From assembly GCA_934155265.1 (NCBI GenBank), contig CAKPGU010000012.1, positions 1-55,004 on the forward strand: 55,004 bases of DNA, written 5' to 3'. Below the pieces are notes generated by a model. The model made no database searches, was not told the DNA's origin, and was given only the letters and a program-made list of their open reading frames with translations. Below, in pieces: positions 1 through 10,206 of this stretch. The stretch is from an uncultured Clostridia bacterium (GTDB lineage Bacteria; Bacillota; Clostridia; TANB77; CAG-508). How positions within the stretch are numbered: the stretch's first letter is position 1; every line of letters starts with the position of its first letter. Position numbers and translations under genes: made by a program.

Positions 1-46
1 CTTTATAAACTGGTACAATTATACTTACTTTAATTTTTTCTTCCAT
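1..46 (-). CDS. GT2-family glycosyltransferase, 5' end only
   Basis: Only the first 15 codons lie in the window. They start with ATG at 44-46 and read MEEKIKVSIIVPVYK, the typical opening beta strand of a GT2 glycosyltransferase. AAGGAG lies just upstream and runs into the stop codon of the preceding gene, leaving a 2-nt gap, so the two genes are translationally linked in the same minus-strand operon. Sugar and acceptor cannot be told. Confidence 0.6.
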   Translation of the reverse strand, partial: MEEKIKVSIIVPVYK

Positions 47-48
47 AA

Positions 49-393
49 CTAGTTCTCCTTTTTCTTTTCATATTCTTTTAATGCTATATAGTGGTCTAAG
101 TTTTTTACTTTTTCATTTAGCATTGCTATTTTTAGGTTGCTCATAAAATTTTCTACTAATAAGAAACCTATTATTACCAAAAATACAAAGTTTACAGGTG
201 CCATAAATCCTAATTTTATTGAAATCCATTCTACTGCATTAGAAAATACACTCATTAATATTAATAAAAAACTTCCAATAATCCATATTATTGAATCTGC
301 AACTCTCATTTTACATTGCTTAACTTTCTTTATACATAATATGAAAGAAAGTAATGAGCAAATAATCAATCCTACTCTTAATATTATTGACAT
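49..393 (-). CDS. DUF2304 family small membrane protein
   Basis: A 114-residue protein with three hydrophobic segments (about 1-20, 32-50 and 66-82) and a charged helical tail (about 86-114). The segment order, the central AVEWISIKLGF and the late NFMSNLKIAMLNEK stretch resemble DUF2304 proteins, which usually sit beside dolichol/polyprenyl-phosphate glycosyltransferases, exactly as here. The stop of the upstream GT2 gene lies 1 nt before its start. The role is unknown; a membrane partner of the adjacent GtrB-like enzyme is an inference from context. Confidence 0.65.
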   Translation of the reverse strand: MSIILRVGLIICSLLSFILCIKKVKQCKMRVADSIIWIIGSFLLILMSVFSNAVEWISIKLGFMAPVNFVFLVIIGFLLVENFMSNLKIAMLNEKVKNLDHYIALKEYEKKKEN

Positions 394-394
394 T

Positions 395-1087
395 TTATTT
401 TCCTCCCTTTTTTGTAAATGCTCTTATAAATACAATAGAAAACATCATGCTTAACATATATTCTATTGACTTAAATGTATTTAAATAGCTTTCACCAAAT
501 TCTCTTTCTTTCATTTCAACTTGAACCTCTTGAACATTAAGTCCCTTTTTTATCATATAAACTATTGTATCTGGTTCAGGAGTTAAACTAGTATTTGTTA
601 TGAATTCTTTTATTGCTTTTTTATTATATGCCCTCATTCCTGATGTTGGATCTGTTATTCTTTTTCCTGTTACCAATTTTATTGCAAATTGAATTATATT
701 ACTTCCTAACATTCTCATTGAATGTGGCTTTTTTTCTTTTTCAAATCTTGACCCAATTGCTATATCACAATTTTCTTTTTCTATTTTTTTAACTAAATGT
801 TTCAAATACTTTGCTTGGTGTTGTCCATCTCCATCAAATTGTATAGCAATGTCATAATCATTTTCATAAGCATATTTCATTCCAATTTGAATTCCACTTG
901 TTAGTCCATAATTTACTGGTAGTGAAATCATATTAAATCCATTTTTTTCACATACTTTTTTAGTGTTATCTTTTGAACAATCATTTATTACAACATAGTC
1001 ATATTCTGTATTATTTTTAACATCATTTACGGTTTTTTCGATGTTTAATTCTTCATTATATGCTGGTATTACTATTAATACTTTCAC
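395..1087 (-). CDS. GT2 glycosyltransferase, polyprenyl-phosphate mannosyltransferase (DPM1)-like
   Basis: A 230-residue cytoplasmic GT2 enzyme. The N-terminus VLIVIPAYNEE binds the nucleotide sugar, DGDGQH near residue 85 is the DXD metal site, and DPTSGMRAY near 148 is the acceptor-loop motif of the DPM1/GtrB clade. It lacks the C-terminal membrane helices of the next gene. It starts with GTG after AAGGAGAACTAAAA. By family it would move a hexose from NDP-sugar to a polyprenyl phosphate, feeding a membrane GT-C enzyme. The sugar is unknown. It sits 2 nt after the next GT2 gene in the operon. Confidence 0.8.
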   Translation of the reverse strand: MKVLIVIPAYNEELNIEKTVNDVKNNTEYDYVVINDCSKDNTKKVCEKNGFNMISLPVNYGLTSGIQIGMKYAYENDYDIAIQFDGDGQHQAKYLKHLVKKIEKENCDIAIGSRFEKEKKPHSMRMLGSNIIQFAIKLVTGKRITDPTSGMRAYNKKAIKEFITNTSLTPEPDTIVYMIKKGLNVQEVQVEMKEREFGESYLNTFKSIEYMLSMMFSIVFIRAFTKKGGK

Positions 1088-1089
1088 TT

Positions 1090-2034
1090 TTAGTTCTCCT
1101 TATTTTTTATATTTTCTATTTGAGTATATCTTAATAATTCTAATTCATATTTTTCTCTATTTTGCTTTACTACTGTATCTAATATCACTCCACATTGTGC
1201 TATTATTAATGCAAATGTCATTATTCCTGTTGCTAAAATAGCTGATGGAACTTTTGTTATAAAGCCTGTCCTAAAGAATTCTGTAATTACTGGTACTCCA
1301 ACTAGTAACCCTATTACTACAAATATTAATGATATTATCCAGAAAAATTGACGTGGTTTAAAGTCTTTAAACATTTTTATAATAGTTTTTAATACTTTTA
1401 TTCCATCACTTACTGTATTTAATTTTGATGAACTTCCTTCTGGTCTATCTCTATATACTATTGGAATTTCTTTTATTATAAATTTTTTATCAAGTGCATG
1501 TAATGACATTTCTGTCTCTATTTCAAACTTAGGACTCATTACAGGCATTGTTTTTACAAATAATTTATTAAATACTCTATATCCTGTCATTATATCTCTT
1601 AAGTCTGTTTTAAATGCAATATTTATTGATTTTTTTACTAGATTGTTTCCAAATTCATGAAAATGTCTTTTATTTTCTTTTTGATATGTACCATTTGTTA
1701 ATCTATCACCTATTACCATATCTGCTTCTCCATCAACAACCGGTTTTATCAATTTATGTACTTCTTCAGCTGGGTATGTATCATCTCCGTCTACCATTAC
1801 ATAAATGTCAGCTTCTATATCTCTAAACATGCTTCTTACAACATTACCTTTTCCTTGCCTGTATTCATGTCTTACTATTGCTCCATTTCTTTTGGCAATT
1901 TCTGCTGTTTTATCTTTTGAATTATTATCATATACGTATATATCTGCATCTGGTAATTCTTTTTTAAAGTCCTTTATAACTTTTTCTATTGTAATTTCTT
2001 CATTATAACATGGTATTAATACAGCTGTTTTCAT
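1090..2034 (-). CDS. GtrB-like polyprenyl-phosphate glycosyltransferase with two C-terminal membrane helices
   Basis: 314 residues. A GT2 domain (1-225) opens with AVLIPCYNEE, has a VDGDDTYP metal motif near 81 and the DIMTGYRVF motif near 147 that marks GtrB/DPM1-type enzymes. Two membrane helices follow (about 229-251 and 262-287), then a basic tail, as in GtrB. Such enzymes load a sugar onto undecaprenyl phosphate at the inner face of the membrane. The ATG overlaps the stop of the upstream gene (TAATG), and AAGGAGATAAATA precedes it. The sugar specificity cannot be read. Confidence 0.85.
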   Translation of the reverse strand: MKTAVLIPCYNEEITIEKVIKDFKKELPDADIYVYDNNSKDKTAEIAKRNGAIVRHEYRQGKGNVVRSMFRDIEADIYVMVDGDDTYPAEEVHKLIKPVVDGEADMVIGDRLTNGTYQKENKRHFHEFGNNLVKKSINIAFKTDLRDIMTGYRVFNKLFVKTMPVMSPKFEIETEMSLHALDKKFIIKEIPIVYRDRPEGSSSKLNTVSDGIKVLKTIIKMFKDFKPRQFFWIISLIFVVIGLLVGVPVITEFFRTGFITKVPSAILATGIMTFALIIAQCGVILDTVVKQNREKYELELLRYTQIENIKNKEN

Positions 2035-3335
2035 TATTTATCTCCTTTTTTTATATATTTTTTCAAATTAGATATTTGAATACATTCACTCATTGCACTT
2101 AAAATTGCAAAAATCGTCATTGCTTGAATTTTATTTGTAAACCAGCTATGTATTGATGAATGTCCTGCGAATGTAATATACCATACATATGGCACTATTG
2201 CAATACAAATTAATGTAATTATTACACTACAATCTTTAATTTTCTTTTTAGTTAATACAAATAATATTGCCCAAATTATAAAAATAATTTTTAACAATTC
2301 TTTTGCAGTTGGAACAAAGAAAAAGTCAAAGTTTTGTTGTAAAACCTCTATTCTTTTTACAGGATATGCTTCATTTCCATTTACTCTAAATAATATTTGA
2401 TTTAATGCTAATGATATAGCATCTTTTTGTAATATAATAGAAGCTATTATCCATTTTGTAAAAAACAATAATCCATATCCAATTGCCCACATTATTCCTA
2501 ATTTTATACTAAGCAAAATTTGATCTAATAATTTAGTTTTTCTTCTATTTTCCAATAATATAGCTAGAACTATTGGCATACCTAATGTTATCAATGGGTA
2601 TGTTAATAAATCAAAATATGTTGCAAATGCCCCAGTAATAAAGAATATTACTGGGATAAATTTTTGCTTTTCATATTTATAAGTAATTAATACCGATATC
2701 ATTGATATAAGAGTTACAATAAATATAAAACTATATTGTAAAGACATTGGAATTAGTATTACATACATCATGCATATTGTTATAATGAATGCAATAACTG
2801 TTTTTAATCCTAATTGTTTACTTATTAAATATATTGTTATTCCTAATAATAAAAATATTATAAACATAAATATGTATCTTATTTCTACATAATTATATTT
2901 CATTAATAATGGTCTAAGTATCACTTGAGAACCATGCCAATATCTAGAATATTCATTATTATTATATTGATCATCTGGTAAACTGTTTTCCAAAGAAGAT
3001 ACTCCTCCTTTAGTTTCATCTTCATAATATGAATTTTCTATAGCTTTAACTAATGTTCTCTGTTCTTTTCCCATTCCCTTATTCATAGCAATATTAAGCA
3101 TTAAAGCATCTGTATGAGTATCCATCATTGCTCCCGCGTGTCCTAAAAAAAATGGTGTATATCCTGATCCTTCCACTTTTAACTGTCCAACAGATTCTTT
3201 TATATTTTCTCTTATTGCACTATTAGGCAATAAATAGCTTACTATTATAAGTGCTGTAAAAAAAATTGTAATTCCTACATATATCAAAATATATGCTAAT
3301 ATTTTTTTTGATATTTTCTTTATTTTTTCATTCAC
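2034..3335 (-). CDS. Multi-pass membrane protein, candidate GT-C type transferase
   Basis: 433 residues with a GTG start after AAGGAGAATGTAAG. One N-terminal helix (about 13-34) is followed by a long outside loop (about 35-150) with a DTHTDALML stretch and a conserved-looking YSRYWHGSQ, then about eight more helices. A large first outer loop followed by a helix bundle is the plan of GT-C glycosyltransferases, which take sugar from polyprenyl phosphate outside the cell. No family was recognised with certainty. It lies between a GtrB-like enzyme and another large membrane protein, which supports a polysaccharide-decorating role (inference). Confidence 0.55.
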   Translation of the reverse strand: MNEKIKKISKKILAYILIYVGITIFFTALIIVSYLLPNSAIRENIKESVGQLKVEGSGYTPFFLGHAGAMMDTHTDALMLNIAMNKGMGKEQRTLVKAIENSYYEDETKGGVSSLENSLPDDQYNNNEYSRYWHGSQVILRPLLMKYNYVEIRYIFMFIIFLLLGITIYLISKQLGLKTVIAFIITICMMYVILIPMSLQYSFIFIVTLISMISVLITYKYEKQKFIPVIFFITGAFATYFDLLTYPLITLGMPIVLAILLENRRKTKLLDQILLSIKLGIMWAIGYGLLFFTKWIIASIILQKDAISLALNQILFRVNGNEAYPVKRIEVLQQNFDFFFVPTAKELLKIIFIIWAILFVLTKKKIKDCSVIITLICIAIVPYVWYITFAGHSSIHSWFTNKIQAMTIFAILSAMSECIQISNLKKYIKKGDK

Positions 3336-3348
3336 CCTTACATTCTCC

Positions 3349-5460
3349 TTAATAATTAATTAAATATATATATTGACTATTTTCATCATTACTGTACTTA
3401 CTTTCCAAGTTAAATTCGTCAATTATTTCATCACTACATTTTTGACTGCTATAATAATATTTTATACCTAACTTCTTAAAATCTTCATAAGTTAATGTTG
3501 CTAAGTATGAATCAGGAGCTAACAAAGAGAACGATGTTTCTTTACCTAATGCTATATGTATATGTGCAAATCTATTATAAACCTCGTCATATTTTCCTTC
3601 TGGATCTAATTCCTTTAACCATTCAAAATTTGGAAACATATGTACACCATTTAATGTTTTTACTCCATTTGCAACTAAATATTGTCCAGTTATGTTACTA
3701 TTTCCTGCCCATAAAGCTTTCTCATCACTTGCTTTTATTCCTTGTATTTCTTTAGAAATTTGTGTATTTTTTATTGGTGAAAGTCCAATACATATTGGAT
3801 TTATTGTTGCACCTGCAATTATTGCAATTATACACATACTATAACACCATGCTTTTTTGTTTCCTGTTATCATAAAATATGTTATAGCAAATATTACAAT
3901 ACTCCATATTTCTATTTTAACAAAATTAAAATATTGTGCATAACTTGAATTTTTTATTAAAACATATGATATTACAACAACTAACAAAGATATTATAATT
4001 GATTGAGCTTTTGTAAATATTTTTTTTGCATCTGTTTGTTTAATTATTGCCAATGTTAAGATTGTTCCAATCATACCAACTACTACATGCAATCTTGGGC
4101 TTGGTACCATAGACATTAGTGTTAGTTTTGCAAATAGTTCTCCAAATCCTACAAATTCCCACAATAAAAATATTGTATAAAGAACTGTAATACTTATTAT
4201 TAATTTAACTACTGGTTCGTTCTTTTTTTCCTTTATATTCTTTACATTATAAATTAGTAATATTATTAATGCTGTAAATGGATATATATAACTACTTTCT
4301 TCACATTGATTTGCTATACTCTTACTATATGGGAAAAATATATTTGCAAAATATGAAATAAATCTATCTATCTTAAAGTCTCCACCAACTGATACTCTAT
4401 TACCAGGATATACTGTACTCATCATTATTACAATATCATTCCAACATACTAATATATACCTAGCAATTATTCCTCCAATACCTAAAATTGTTATAGCCAT
4501 TATTATTATATCTGTTTTTGTAAGTTTTTTTACATTTGGAATAAAATCATTTAACATTACAACCAGCATGAAAAGTGCAAATGGTACTTGAAATGCTGGA
4601 TATAGTACAAATGCAAATGATGTTATAGAAATTAATAAGCCGACTGCTAATCCTATTTTTCTTTTAATATTCCAATCCAAATTGTTCATATAGTAACTAA
4701 ACAGTACTATTGTTGCCATTCCAAATATATATCCATCAGCTATTGCTGAACTTAACCACCACATTATAGCAGGTGCTAATGCTAATACTAATCCTCCTGT
4801 TAATGTAAGTAAATTATCTTTTTTAGTTATTTTCATTGCAACTTCAATAGATACTAATACTAATAAAGTTATTTTTAACATCCAATAAAATGAAAATCCA
4901 AATTCTTCTCCAAACAATATAAATCCCCACATTAATGGTTTTCCTATTGAAACAATATCTCTTACTGGAGTTATCATCATTAACGTATTTAGATTTCCCT
5001 GCCCAATATTTTCATTATACATCTTATAAGCATCAGGCCCTTGCATTGCTCCTAGCATAAGTGCTGATTGAGTTAACCATTCATCAGATCTTATTCCTCT
5101 AGCAACACCTAATATAGTATTTTTACTATCAGGTTCATTTACATATGAACTCCACATACTTATTGATGAAAAATTTACTCTTAATAAGACTGTAGCAACT
5201 AGTACAATCCCTGCTATTCTATATCTATATTTTATTATAAATTCTGCTATTTTATTTAATTTTTTATCATATTTTTTTAATAATTTATATACCCCTATTA
5301 ATATGTATATTGCATAAATAATACCAATTCTAATTAGTGCCACCTTGTTAATTTCAATCTTTCTATATATCAATATTTCTATTAAGAATGGTAACATTAT
5401 TGCTAATATAGCAATTGTTATTTTATTTTTTAATATAGTTTTTAGTTTTTCTTTTATCAT
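3349..5460 (-). CDS. Large multi-pass membrane protein, probable GT-C/YfhO-like transferase of the polysaccharide cluster
   Basis: 703 residues with roughly 13-15 hydrophobic helices. After the first helices comes a loop containing GVARGIRSDEWLTQS (about residues 118-132); I recall the RSDEW motif from large membrane proteins of cell-surface glycan loci. The last 110 or so residues are a soluble, probably extracellular domain. The start ATG follows GGAG at a long spacing. The protein could add side-chain sugars or other groups to the exported polymer; the exact reaction is unknown. It is followed at 13 nt by the 433-residue membrane protein. Confidence 0.6.
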   Translation of the reverse strand: MIKEKLKTILKNKITIAILAIMLPFLIEILIYRKIEINKVALIRIGIIYAIYILIGVYKLLKKYDKKLNKIAEFIIKYRYRIAGIVLVATVLLRVNFSSISMWSSYVNEPDSKNTILGVARGIRSDEWLTQSALMLGAMQGPDAYKMYNENIGQGNLNTLMMITPVRDIVSIGKPLMWGFILFGEEFGFSFYWMLKITLLVLVSIEVAMKITKKDNLLTLTGGLVLALAPAIMWWLSSAIADGYIFGMATIVLFSYYMNNLDWNIKRKIGLAVGLLISITSFAFVLYPAFQVPFALFMLVVMLNDFIPNVKKLTKTDIIIMAITILGIGGIIARYILVCWNDIVIMMSTVYPGNRVSVGGDFKIDRFISYFANIFFPYSKSIANQCEESSYIYPFTALIILLIYNVKNIKEKKNEPVVKLIISITVLYTIFLLWEFVGFGELFAKLTLMSMVPSPRLHVVVGMIGTILTLAIIKQTDAKKIFTKAQSIIISLLVVVISYVLIKNSSYAQYFNFVKIEIWSIVIFAITYFMITGNKKAWCYSMCIIAIIAGATINPICIGLSPIKNTQISKEIQGIKASDEKALWAGNSNITGQYLVANGVKTLNGVHMFPNFEWLKELDPEGKYDEVYNRFAHIHIALGKETSFSLLAPDSYLATLTYEDFKKLGIKYYYSSQKCSDEIIDEFNLESKYSNDENSQYIYLINY

Positions 5461-5477
5461 TTGGTTATTATCTCCTA

Positions 5478-7361
5478 TTATTCTTCAATTTTTCTTATAT
5501 CATAATTACAAGAATTTAAACTAAAATTCTTATTATAATATGGATCTCCATTTTCATATATTTCTTTCCATTTATTTTGGAATTTTGTAATTTCTGCTTC
5601 AAATCTAGCAACTTTTTCTGGAGTATCTTCATATCCTCTAGTTTTTGATTCATAATGAATTACATTTACAAATGGATCATATACTATAAGTTTTCCTGTT
5701 TTTCTAATCTTCAAGCAGAAATCCAAGTCATTAAATGCAACTGGCATATCTTCATCCATATATCCAACTTCTTCATATACACTTCTTTTTGCCATCATAC
5801 AAGCAGCTGTTACTGCACTAAAGTCTTGTATTGTACTTTCTCTTGCAAAATATCCATGTAAATGTCTTGGTAAACCTCTAAATAAGTGTGTTGCTACTCT
5901 ATCAACACCAAATACAATTCCCGCATGTTGAATTGTTCCGTCTGGATAAAATAATTTTACACCTACTGCTCCAACATCATCTCTTGATGCAAAACCTAAC
6001 ATATCTTCTAACCAGTCTTCTGTTTCTATTTCTGTATCATTATTTAATTGTACTATAAATTCTCCATCTGAATTTTTTACTCCATAATTAATTATTTTTG
6101 AATAATTAAATCCTTCTTCTGGATATTTTAATACTTTTATTTTTTCATTTTTTTCTAATTCTCTGTAATATTCAAATATTTCCTCTGTTGTACTATTATT
6201 TTCTACTATGACAATTTCATAATTTTTATATGTTGATTTTTCTAATATAGAATCAACACATGTTTTTAATGTTTCTTTTTCATCTTTATTTGGTATTATT
6301 ATAGATACTTTTGGTGTTCCCTCAAATTGATATCTTATTCTATATGTACCTAAACTTGCACCATGTTCAACAGTTCCTTTTAGTCCTACTCTTTCTAAAT
6401 GGTCTTGGATGGCTGGAATACCTGCTTCAAAAGCATATGGTTTTGATTGAGTTTCAGCTTGTGCTGTTGAATTTGGATGAACTCTCCAATGGTATAATAC
6501 CTTTGGTATATGAATAATATTTTTTGTGTTTTCTGCAACTCTTAAAATTATATCAAAGTCTTGCGCTCCATCATATTTACTTCTTTCTCCTCCAAGCTTG
6601 TCCATTAATTCTTTTTTAAACACACTAAAATGACAAATATAATTATTTGCTCTTAAGAAGTCTAACGAAAAATCTGGTTTAAAATGTGGGTTAAATCTTG
6701 GTTTGTCTAATGTTGTAATTTTATCTTCGTCTGTATAGATAAATTCTACTTCTGGATGTTCATTAATACATTTTACAACTTCATATAATGAAAATACTGG
6801 CAACAAATCATCATGGTCAAATAGAGCTATGAAATCTCCTGTTGCCATTTTTATACATTCATTAGTATTTCCCGCAATCCCCTTATTTTCTCCTATAAAC
6901 TTATATTTAATTCTTTCATCTTGTTCATATATCTTTTTTAAGCTTTTGTCTTGCTCTGGACTTCCATCTGCTAAACACAATTCCCAATTTGTATATGTTT
7001 GGTCTATTAAGCATTCTACTAACTCTTTAAAGAAATTATATGGTGTATTATACATCGGAACCAATATACTAATTTTAGGTTGTATTTTAAATACCACCTT
7101 TCTTTGTTCTTCAATCTCTTTCTTTGTCGGTTCTACATGTTCTAACCATTTTTGGTAATCTATATTTCTATCCATATATTGATTGTTCCCAACCACAATT
7201 TGCTTAATTGTCTTTAAAGTATTCTTCATTCCTTCTGTTTTTATCATATGAAAAACTTTTTTCATATTGGTAGGTTTGAATCCTTTTATGGCATGAGCCA
7301 TACCTCTTAATATTTTTCTTGTTTTTGTTCCTTCTGGGAATATCTTATCTCTTATTCTCAT
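5478..7361 (-). CDS. Double-domain GT2 glycosyltransferase of surface polysaccharide synthesis
   Basis: 627 residues with two GT2 domains in tandem. The first (about 90-320) starts PKISILVPMYNTP and carries FDHDDLL as its metal motif; the second (about 352-600) starts PKVSIIIPNKDE, with QLNNDTEIE. The first 88 residues are a basic helical lead. Twin-domain enzymes of this kind usually add sugars to O-antigen-like or rhamnan-type chains in the cytoplasm. The start ATG overlaps the stop of the upstream gene by 4 nt and is preceded by AAAGGAGCACAAAA. Donor sugars are unknown. Confidence 0.85.
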   Translation of the reverse strand: MRIRDKIFPEGTKTRKILRGMAHAIKGFKPTNMKKVFHMIKTEGMKNTLKTIKQIVVGNNQYMDRNIDYQKWLEHVEPTKKEIEEQRKVVFKIQPKISILVPMYNTPYNFFKELVECLIDQTYTNWELCLADGSPEQDKSLKKIYEQDERIKYKFIGENKGIAGNTNECIKMATGDFIALFDHDDLLPVFSLYEVVKCINEHPEVEFIYTDEDKITTLDKPRFNPHFKPDFSLDFLRANNYICHFSVFKKELMDKLGGERSKYDGAQDFDIILRVAENTKNIIHIPKVLYHWRVHPNSTAQAETQSKPYAFEAGIPAIQDHLERVGLKGTVEHGASLGTYRIRYQFEGTPKVSIIIPNKDEKETLKTCVDSILEKSTYKNYEIVIVENNSTTEEIFEYYRELEKNEKIKVLKYPEEGFNYSKIINYGVKNSDGEFIVQLNNDTEIETEDWLEDMLGFASRDDVGAVGVKLFYPDGTIQHAGIVFGVDRVATHLFRGLPRHLHGYFARESTIQDFSAVTAACMMAKRSVYEEVGYMDEDMPVAFNDLDFCLKIRKTGKLIVYDPFVNVIHYESKTRGYEDTPEKVARFEAEITKFQNKWKEIYENGDPYYNKNFSLNSCNYDIRKIEE

Positions 7362-8842
7362 TTTTGTGCTCCTTTTTTATTACTTCTTATTTTTCTTAAT
7401 GGTTCTGTTATTTTCCAAGATGTTGAATTTTCCATCAAAAGAATTTGATTTTCTTTCTCTTGTAAGAGTTTTACTGTTTGTTCCATATTATCCTCTAGGA
7501 ATTTTATTCTAGCATCTTTTTCATTTAATAACTTTTGGCAATCTTGTGTTATTATTTCTTTGTCATTTTGCAGCTTTTTTATTTCATCAGTTTTTGTGTT
7601 TAAATCATTTAAAATCTTATCTAAATTGTTTACTTGCGTATGAATTTCCCATGCAGTTGCATTTCTTGTTTTTTCTTGTAATTTATTATCTAAAATTTGG
7701 AACAAGCTTATATTTTTATCTGTTATATTAAATTCATCTAACAATTTCTTCAAATTCAGATACTTCACAACTTCTGGGGTATAGGCAATTGTTCTATATA
7801 TAAGAAATTCTATCGGAATATTCTCTTCAAGCCATTCTTGGTCATAAAAAAAGTATTTTTCATCAATATAAAATATATTTTGCAAAATCATATCCCAAAA
7901 TCCATATTTTATAAATGTTAAATTATTTATATCTTCTTTTTCATAAGCTATTTCATATTTGTCAAATACATTTTTACCTGTTACAATAACTTCTAGCTTT
8001 TGTTGTAATTCAAAGTATAAATTCTTCATTATTTGTTTTACTTCTTCTATATTTCCTTGTTTTAATTTGTCTATCAAAATTTTATCTAATGTATTTTTAT
8101 TTTTTTGATACGCACTTATTATTATTGAATTCTCGTATCTATCTAAAGTATTTATATTACATTGTTTTAAAATATCTATGTTTCTTTCTATATTTTTTAT
8201 ATGCGAAATAGACTTTTCATTTGCATTCTCTTTGTAAACGTTTTCTCCTTTTATTATTGTTTTTATTCTGTATTCTTCTTTTCTCATATTTGAAAATGAT
8301 ACGAACTCTATTTCATTATCTTTAAATTCATTTTTGCTACATTCTATAAAAAAGCAATTTGCAAATGTTTTAAATAAATTTTTATCTTGTTTTATTATAT
8401 TTTTATATAATTCATTATCTTTATTTAGTTCTATATTATCTGCTTCATTAAAAACAATGTTTCTTGATATCGTCTCTTCATCAGGTAAATGATTGTCTGT
8501 GAAGATAACATTTGTCATTTCACATTTAGGTAATGGATAATAGAATTTTTTATATCTTAATCCCATTTCATCTAACAATTCTTCTATTTCTTTTTTACTA
8601 TACAAATATTCTGTTTTTGAATTATTGATACAAATACTCCTTATTGATAGTCGATTATTCATTAAAATCAAGATTTTTCCGTTCTCATTTAGCTTTTCTA
8701 CTGCTTCTTCTAATTTGTCTACGTCTCTCTTGCAAAAATCTCTCATTATTACATATTGTGCATTATCTTCCATCGGATACCAATCTATTATATTATCTTT
8801 AAGTTGTTTTTTTAACAACTCTAATTCTTTATTATATTCCAA
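7358..8842 (-). CDS. Polysaccharide-cluster protein: headless methyltransferase-like region, kinase-like region, coiled coil
   Basis: 494 residues with a TTG start (AAGGAG about 10 nt upstream). Residues about 35-120 resemble the second half of SAM methyltransferases found in clostridial glycan loci (GKILILMNNRLSIR, YSKKEIEELLDEMGLRYKKF), but the SAM-binding glycine loop that should come first is absent. A middle region (about 230-370) with YFFYDQEWLEENIP resembles kinase-fold proteins of such loci. A coiled coil (about 395-475) ends in SWKITEPLRKIR, a linker often seen next to glycosyltransferases. Probably a scaffold or chain-length-type helper rather than an active methyltransferase (inference). 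Confidence 0.55.
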   Translation of the reverse strand: MEYNKELELLKKQLKDNIIDWYPMEDNAQYVIMRDFCKRDVDKLEEAVEKLNENGKILILMNNRLSIRSICINNSKTEYLYSKKEIEELLDEMGLRYKKFYYPLPKCEMTNVIFTDNHLPDEETISRNIVFNEADNIELNKDNELYKNIIKQDKNLFKTFANCFFIECSKNEFKDNEIEFVSFSNMRKEEYRIKTIIKGENVYKENANEKSISHIKNIERNIDILKQCNINTLDRYENSIIISAYQKNKNTLDKILIDKLKQGNIEEVKQIMKNLYFELQQKLEVIVTGKNVFDKYEIAYEKEDINNLTFIKYGFWDMILQNIFYIDEKYFFYDQEWLEENIPIEFLIYRTIAYTPEVVKYLNLKKLLDEFNITDKNISLFQILDNKLQEKTRNATAWEIHTQVNNLDKILNDLNTKTDEIKKLQNDKEIITQDCQKLLNEKDARIKFLEDNMEQTVKLLQEKENQILLMENSTSWKITEPLRKIRSNKKGAQK

Positions 8843-8858
8843 TAGTCACTCACTCCTT

Positions 8859-10172
8859 CTAATCCTTTGATTGTGGTGATTCAATTTTTTTAAATTTAAC
8901 TTTAGGTTCCATATCAAAGCAACCTACCATTTTCTTTTGTGAAGTTACTTCAAAGATTAATGCATCATAGTTTCTATTCATTATTATCAATTCTCCATTC
9001 TCATCAAATCTATTGCAACTAATTGATAATGTATATTTTCCAGGTGCAAGTCTTAGTTTTTGTTCAAAATCAAATATGTATTCTTCTCCTTTTTTACATG
9101 TTCCTGTTTCTATTCCCATAAAGTTTGTATTATTTCCACACATTTCTTTTCCTTGAAAATCTTTTATTGTAATAGATGCAAATGGATTTTCAACATCCTG
9201 ATTAAATTGAACTTTTATTTTTATATGCATATATTCTGAATTGTCTATTATAGGCAATGGCTGATTGTACTGGTCAAACATTCCATAATCATAAATAGCT
9301 GCTTCATTATTTCCATAAATTGTAGCCTCTGGGTTTAATGTAAAATGTTTTTTCCATTCAGACTTTTCAGAAAGAGCATTTATTACTTCTTTAGTTATTT
9401 TATTTTTTCCTTTTGTTGAATTTGTATCCTTCATTTTAGTAATTAATTTCTTATATTCTTCTACTCCTTCTTTAACATCGCCATCAAAGATTTTCTCTCC
9501 ATGTTGTAATATTATTGCTCTATTACAGTTATTTAATACATCTGATATACTATGTGTTACAAAAAGTATAGTTTTCCCCTTCTTTTTGAATTGTTCAAAT
9601 TTCTTAAAACATTTTAATTGGAATGCCATATCCCCTACTGATAGTACTTCATCAACTATTAATATATCTGGATCAACATTTATTGCACATGCAAAAGCTA
9701 ATCTTGCAAACATACCTGAAGAATATGTTTTTACTGGCTGACTAAGGTGTTCTCCAATATCTGCAAATTCAATTATTTCCTTTTCTTTTGCTTTTACTTC
9801 TTCTACAGTTAAGCCCATTATCTGTCCATGTTGATATATATTTTCATATCCTGTTAATTCTGGGTTAAATGCTGTTCCTAATTCCAATAAAGAACTTATT
9901 TTTCCTTTTACTTTTATTTCTCCTGATGTTGGAACTACAACTCCTGTTATCATTTTTAATAATGTTGATTTTCCAGCTCCATTTCTTCCAAGAATTCCTA
10001 CTATTTCACCCTTTTTTACGTTTAAATTAAATCCATCCATTGCTTTAAATGTAGTATGATTTTCATATTTAGGTAATAAAATTTCCAATAGTCTATCTTT
10101 TTTTCTATGATACATCTTGTATTCCTTGCATAAATCCTTTATTTCTATTATATTTTCTTCTTCTTTTTTCAT
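8859..10172 (-). CDS. ABC transporter ATPase for polysaccharide export, Wzt/TagH type
   Basis: 437 residues. The ABC domain (about 1-245) has Walker A GRNGAGKST, signature YSSGMFARLAFA, Walker B DILIVDEVLSVGD and H-loop FVTHS. Residues about 290-430 form a C-terminal beta-rich extension like the Wzt carbohydrate-binding domain, which in that family recognises the finished chain end before export. With the permease next to it, it would drive export of an O-antigen-like or teichoic-acid-like polymer. Start follows AGAGAGGATAAAT. Pairing with 10207-10998 is certain from context; the polymer is unknown. Confidence 0.9.
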   Translation of the reverse strand: MKKEEENIIEIKDLCKEYKMYHRKKDRLLEILLPKYENHTTFKAMDGFNLNVKKGEIVGILGRNGAGKSTLLKMITGVVVPTSGEIKVKGKISSLLELGTAFNPELTGYENIYQHGQIMGLTVEEVKAKEKEIIEFADIGEHLSQPVKTYSSGMFARLAFACAINVDPDILIVDEVLSVGDMAFQLKCFKKFEQFKKKGKTILFVTHSISDVLNNCNRAIILQHGEKIFDGDVKEGVEEYKKLITKMKDTNSTKGKNKITKEVINALSEKSEWKKHFTLNPEATIYGNNEAAIYDYGMFDQYNQPLPIIDNSEYMHIKIKVQFNQDVENPFASITIKDFQGKEMCGNNTNFMGIETGTCKKGEEYIFDFEQKLRLAPGKYTLSISCNRFDENGELIIMNRNYDALIFEVTSQKKMVGCFDMEPKVKFKKIESPQSKD

Positions 10173-10206
10173 ATTTATCCTCTCTCTTTATGTTTATTTT
10201 TATAAA

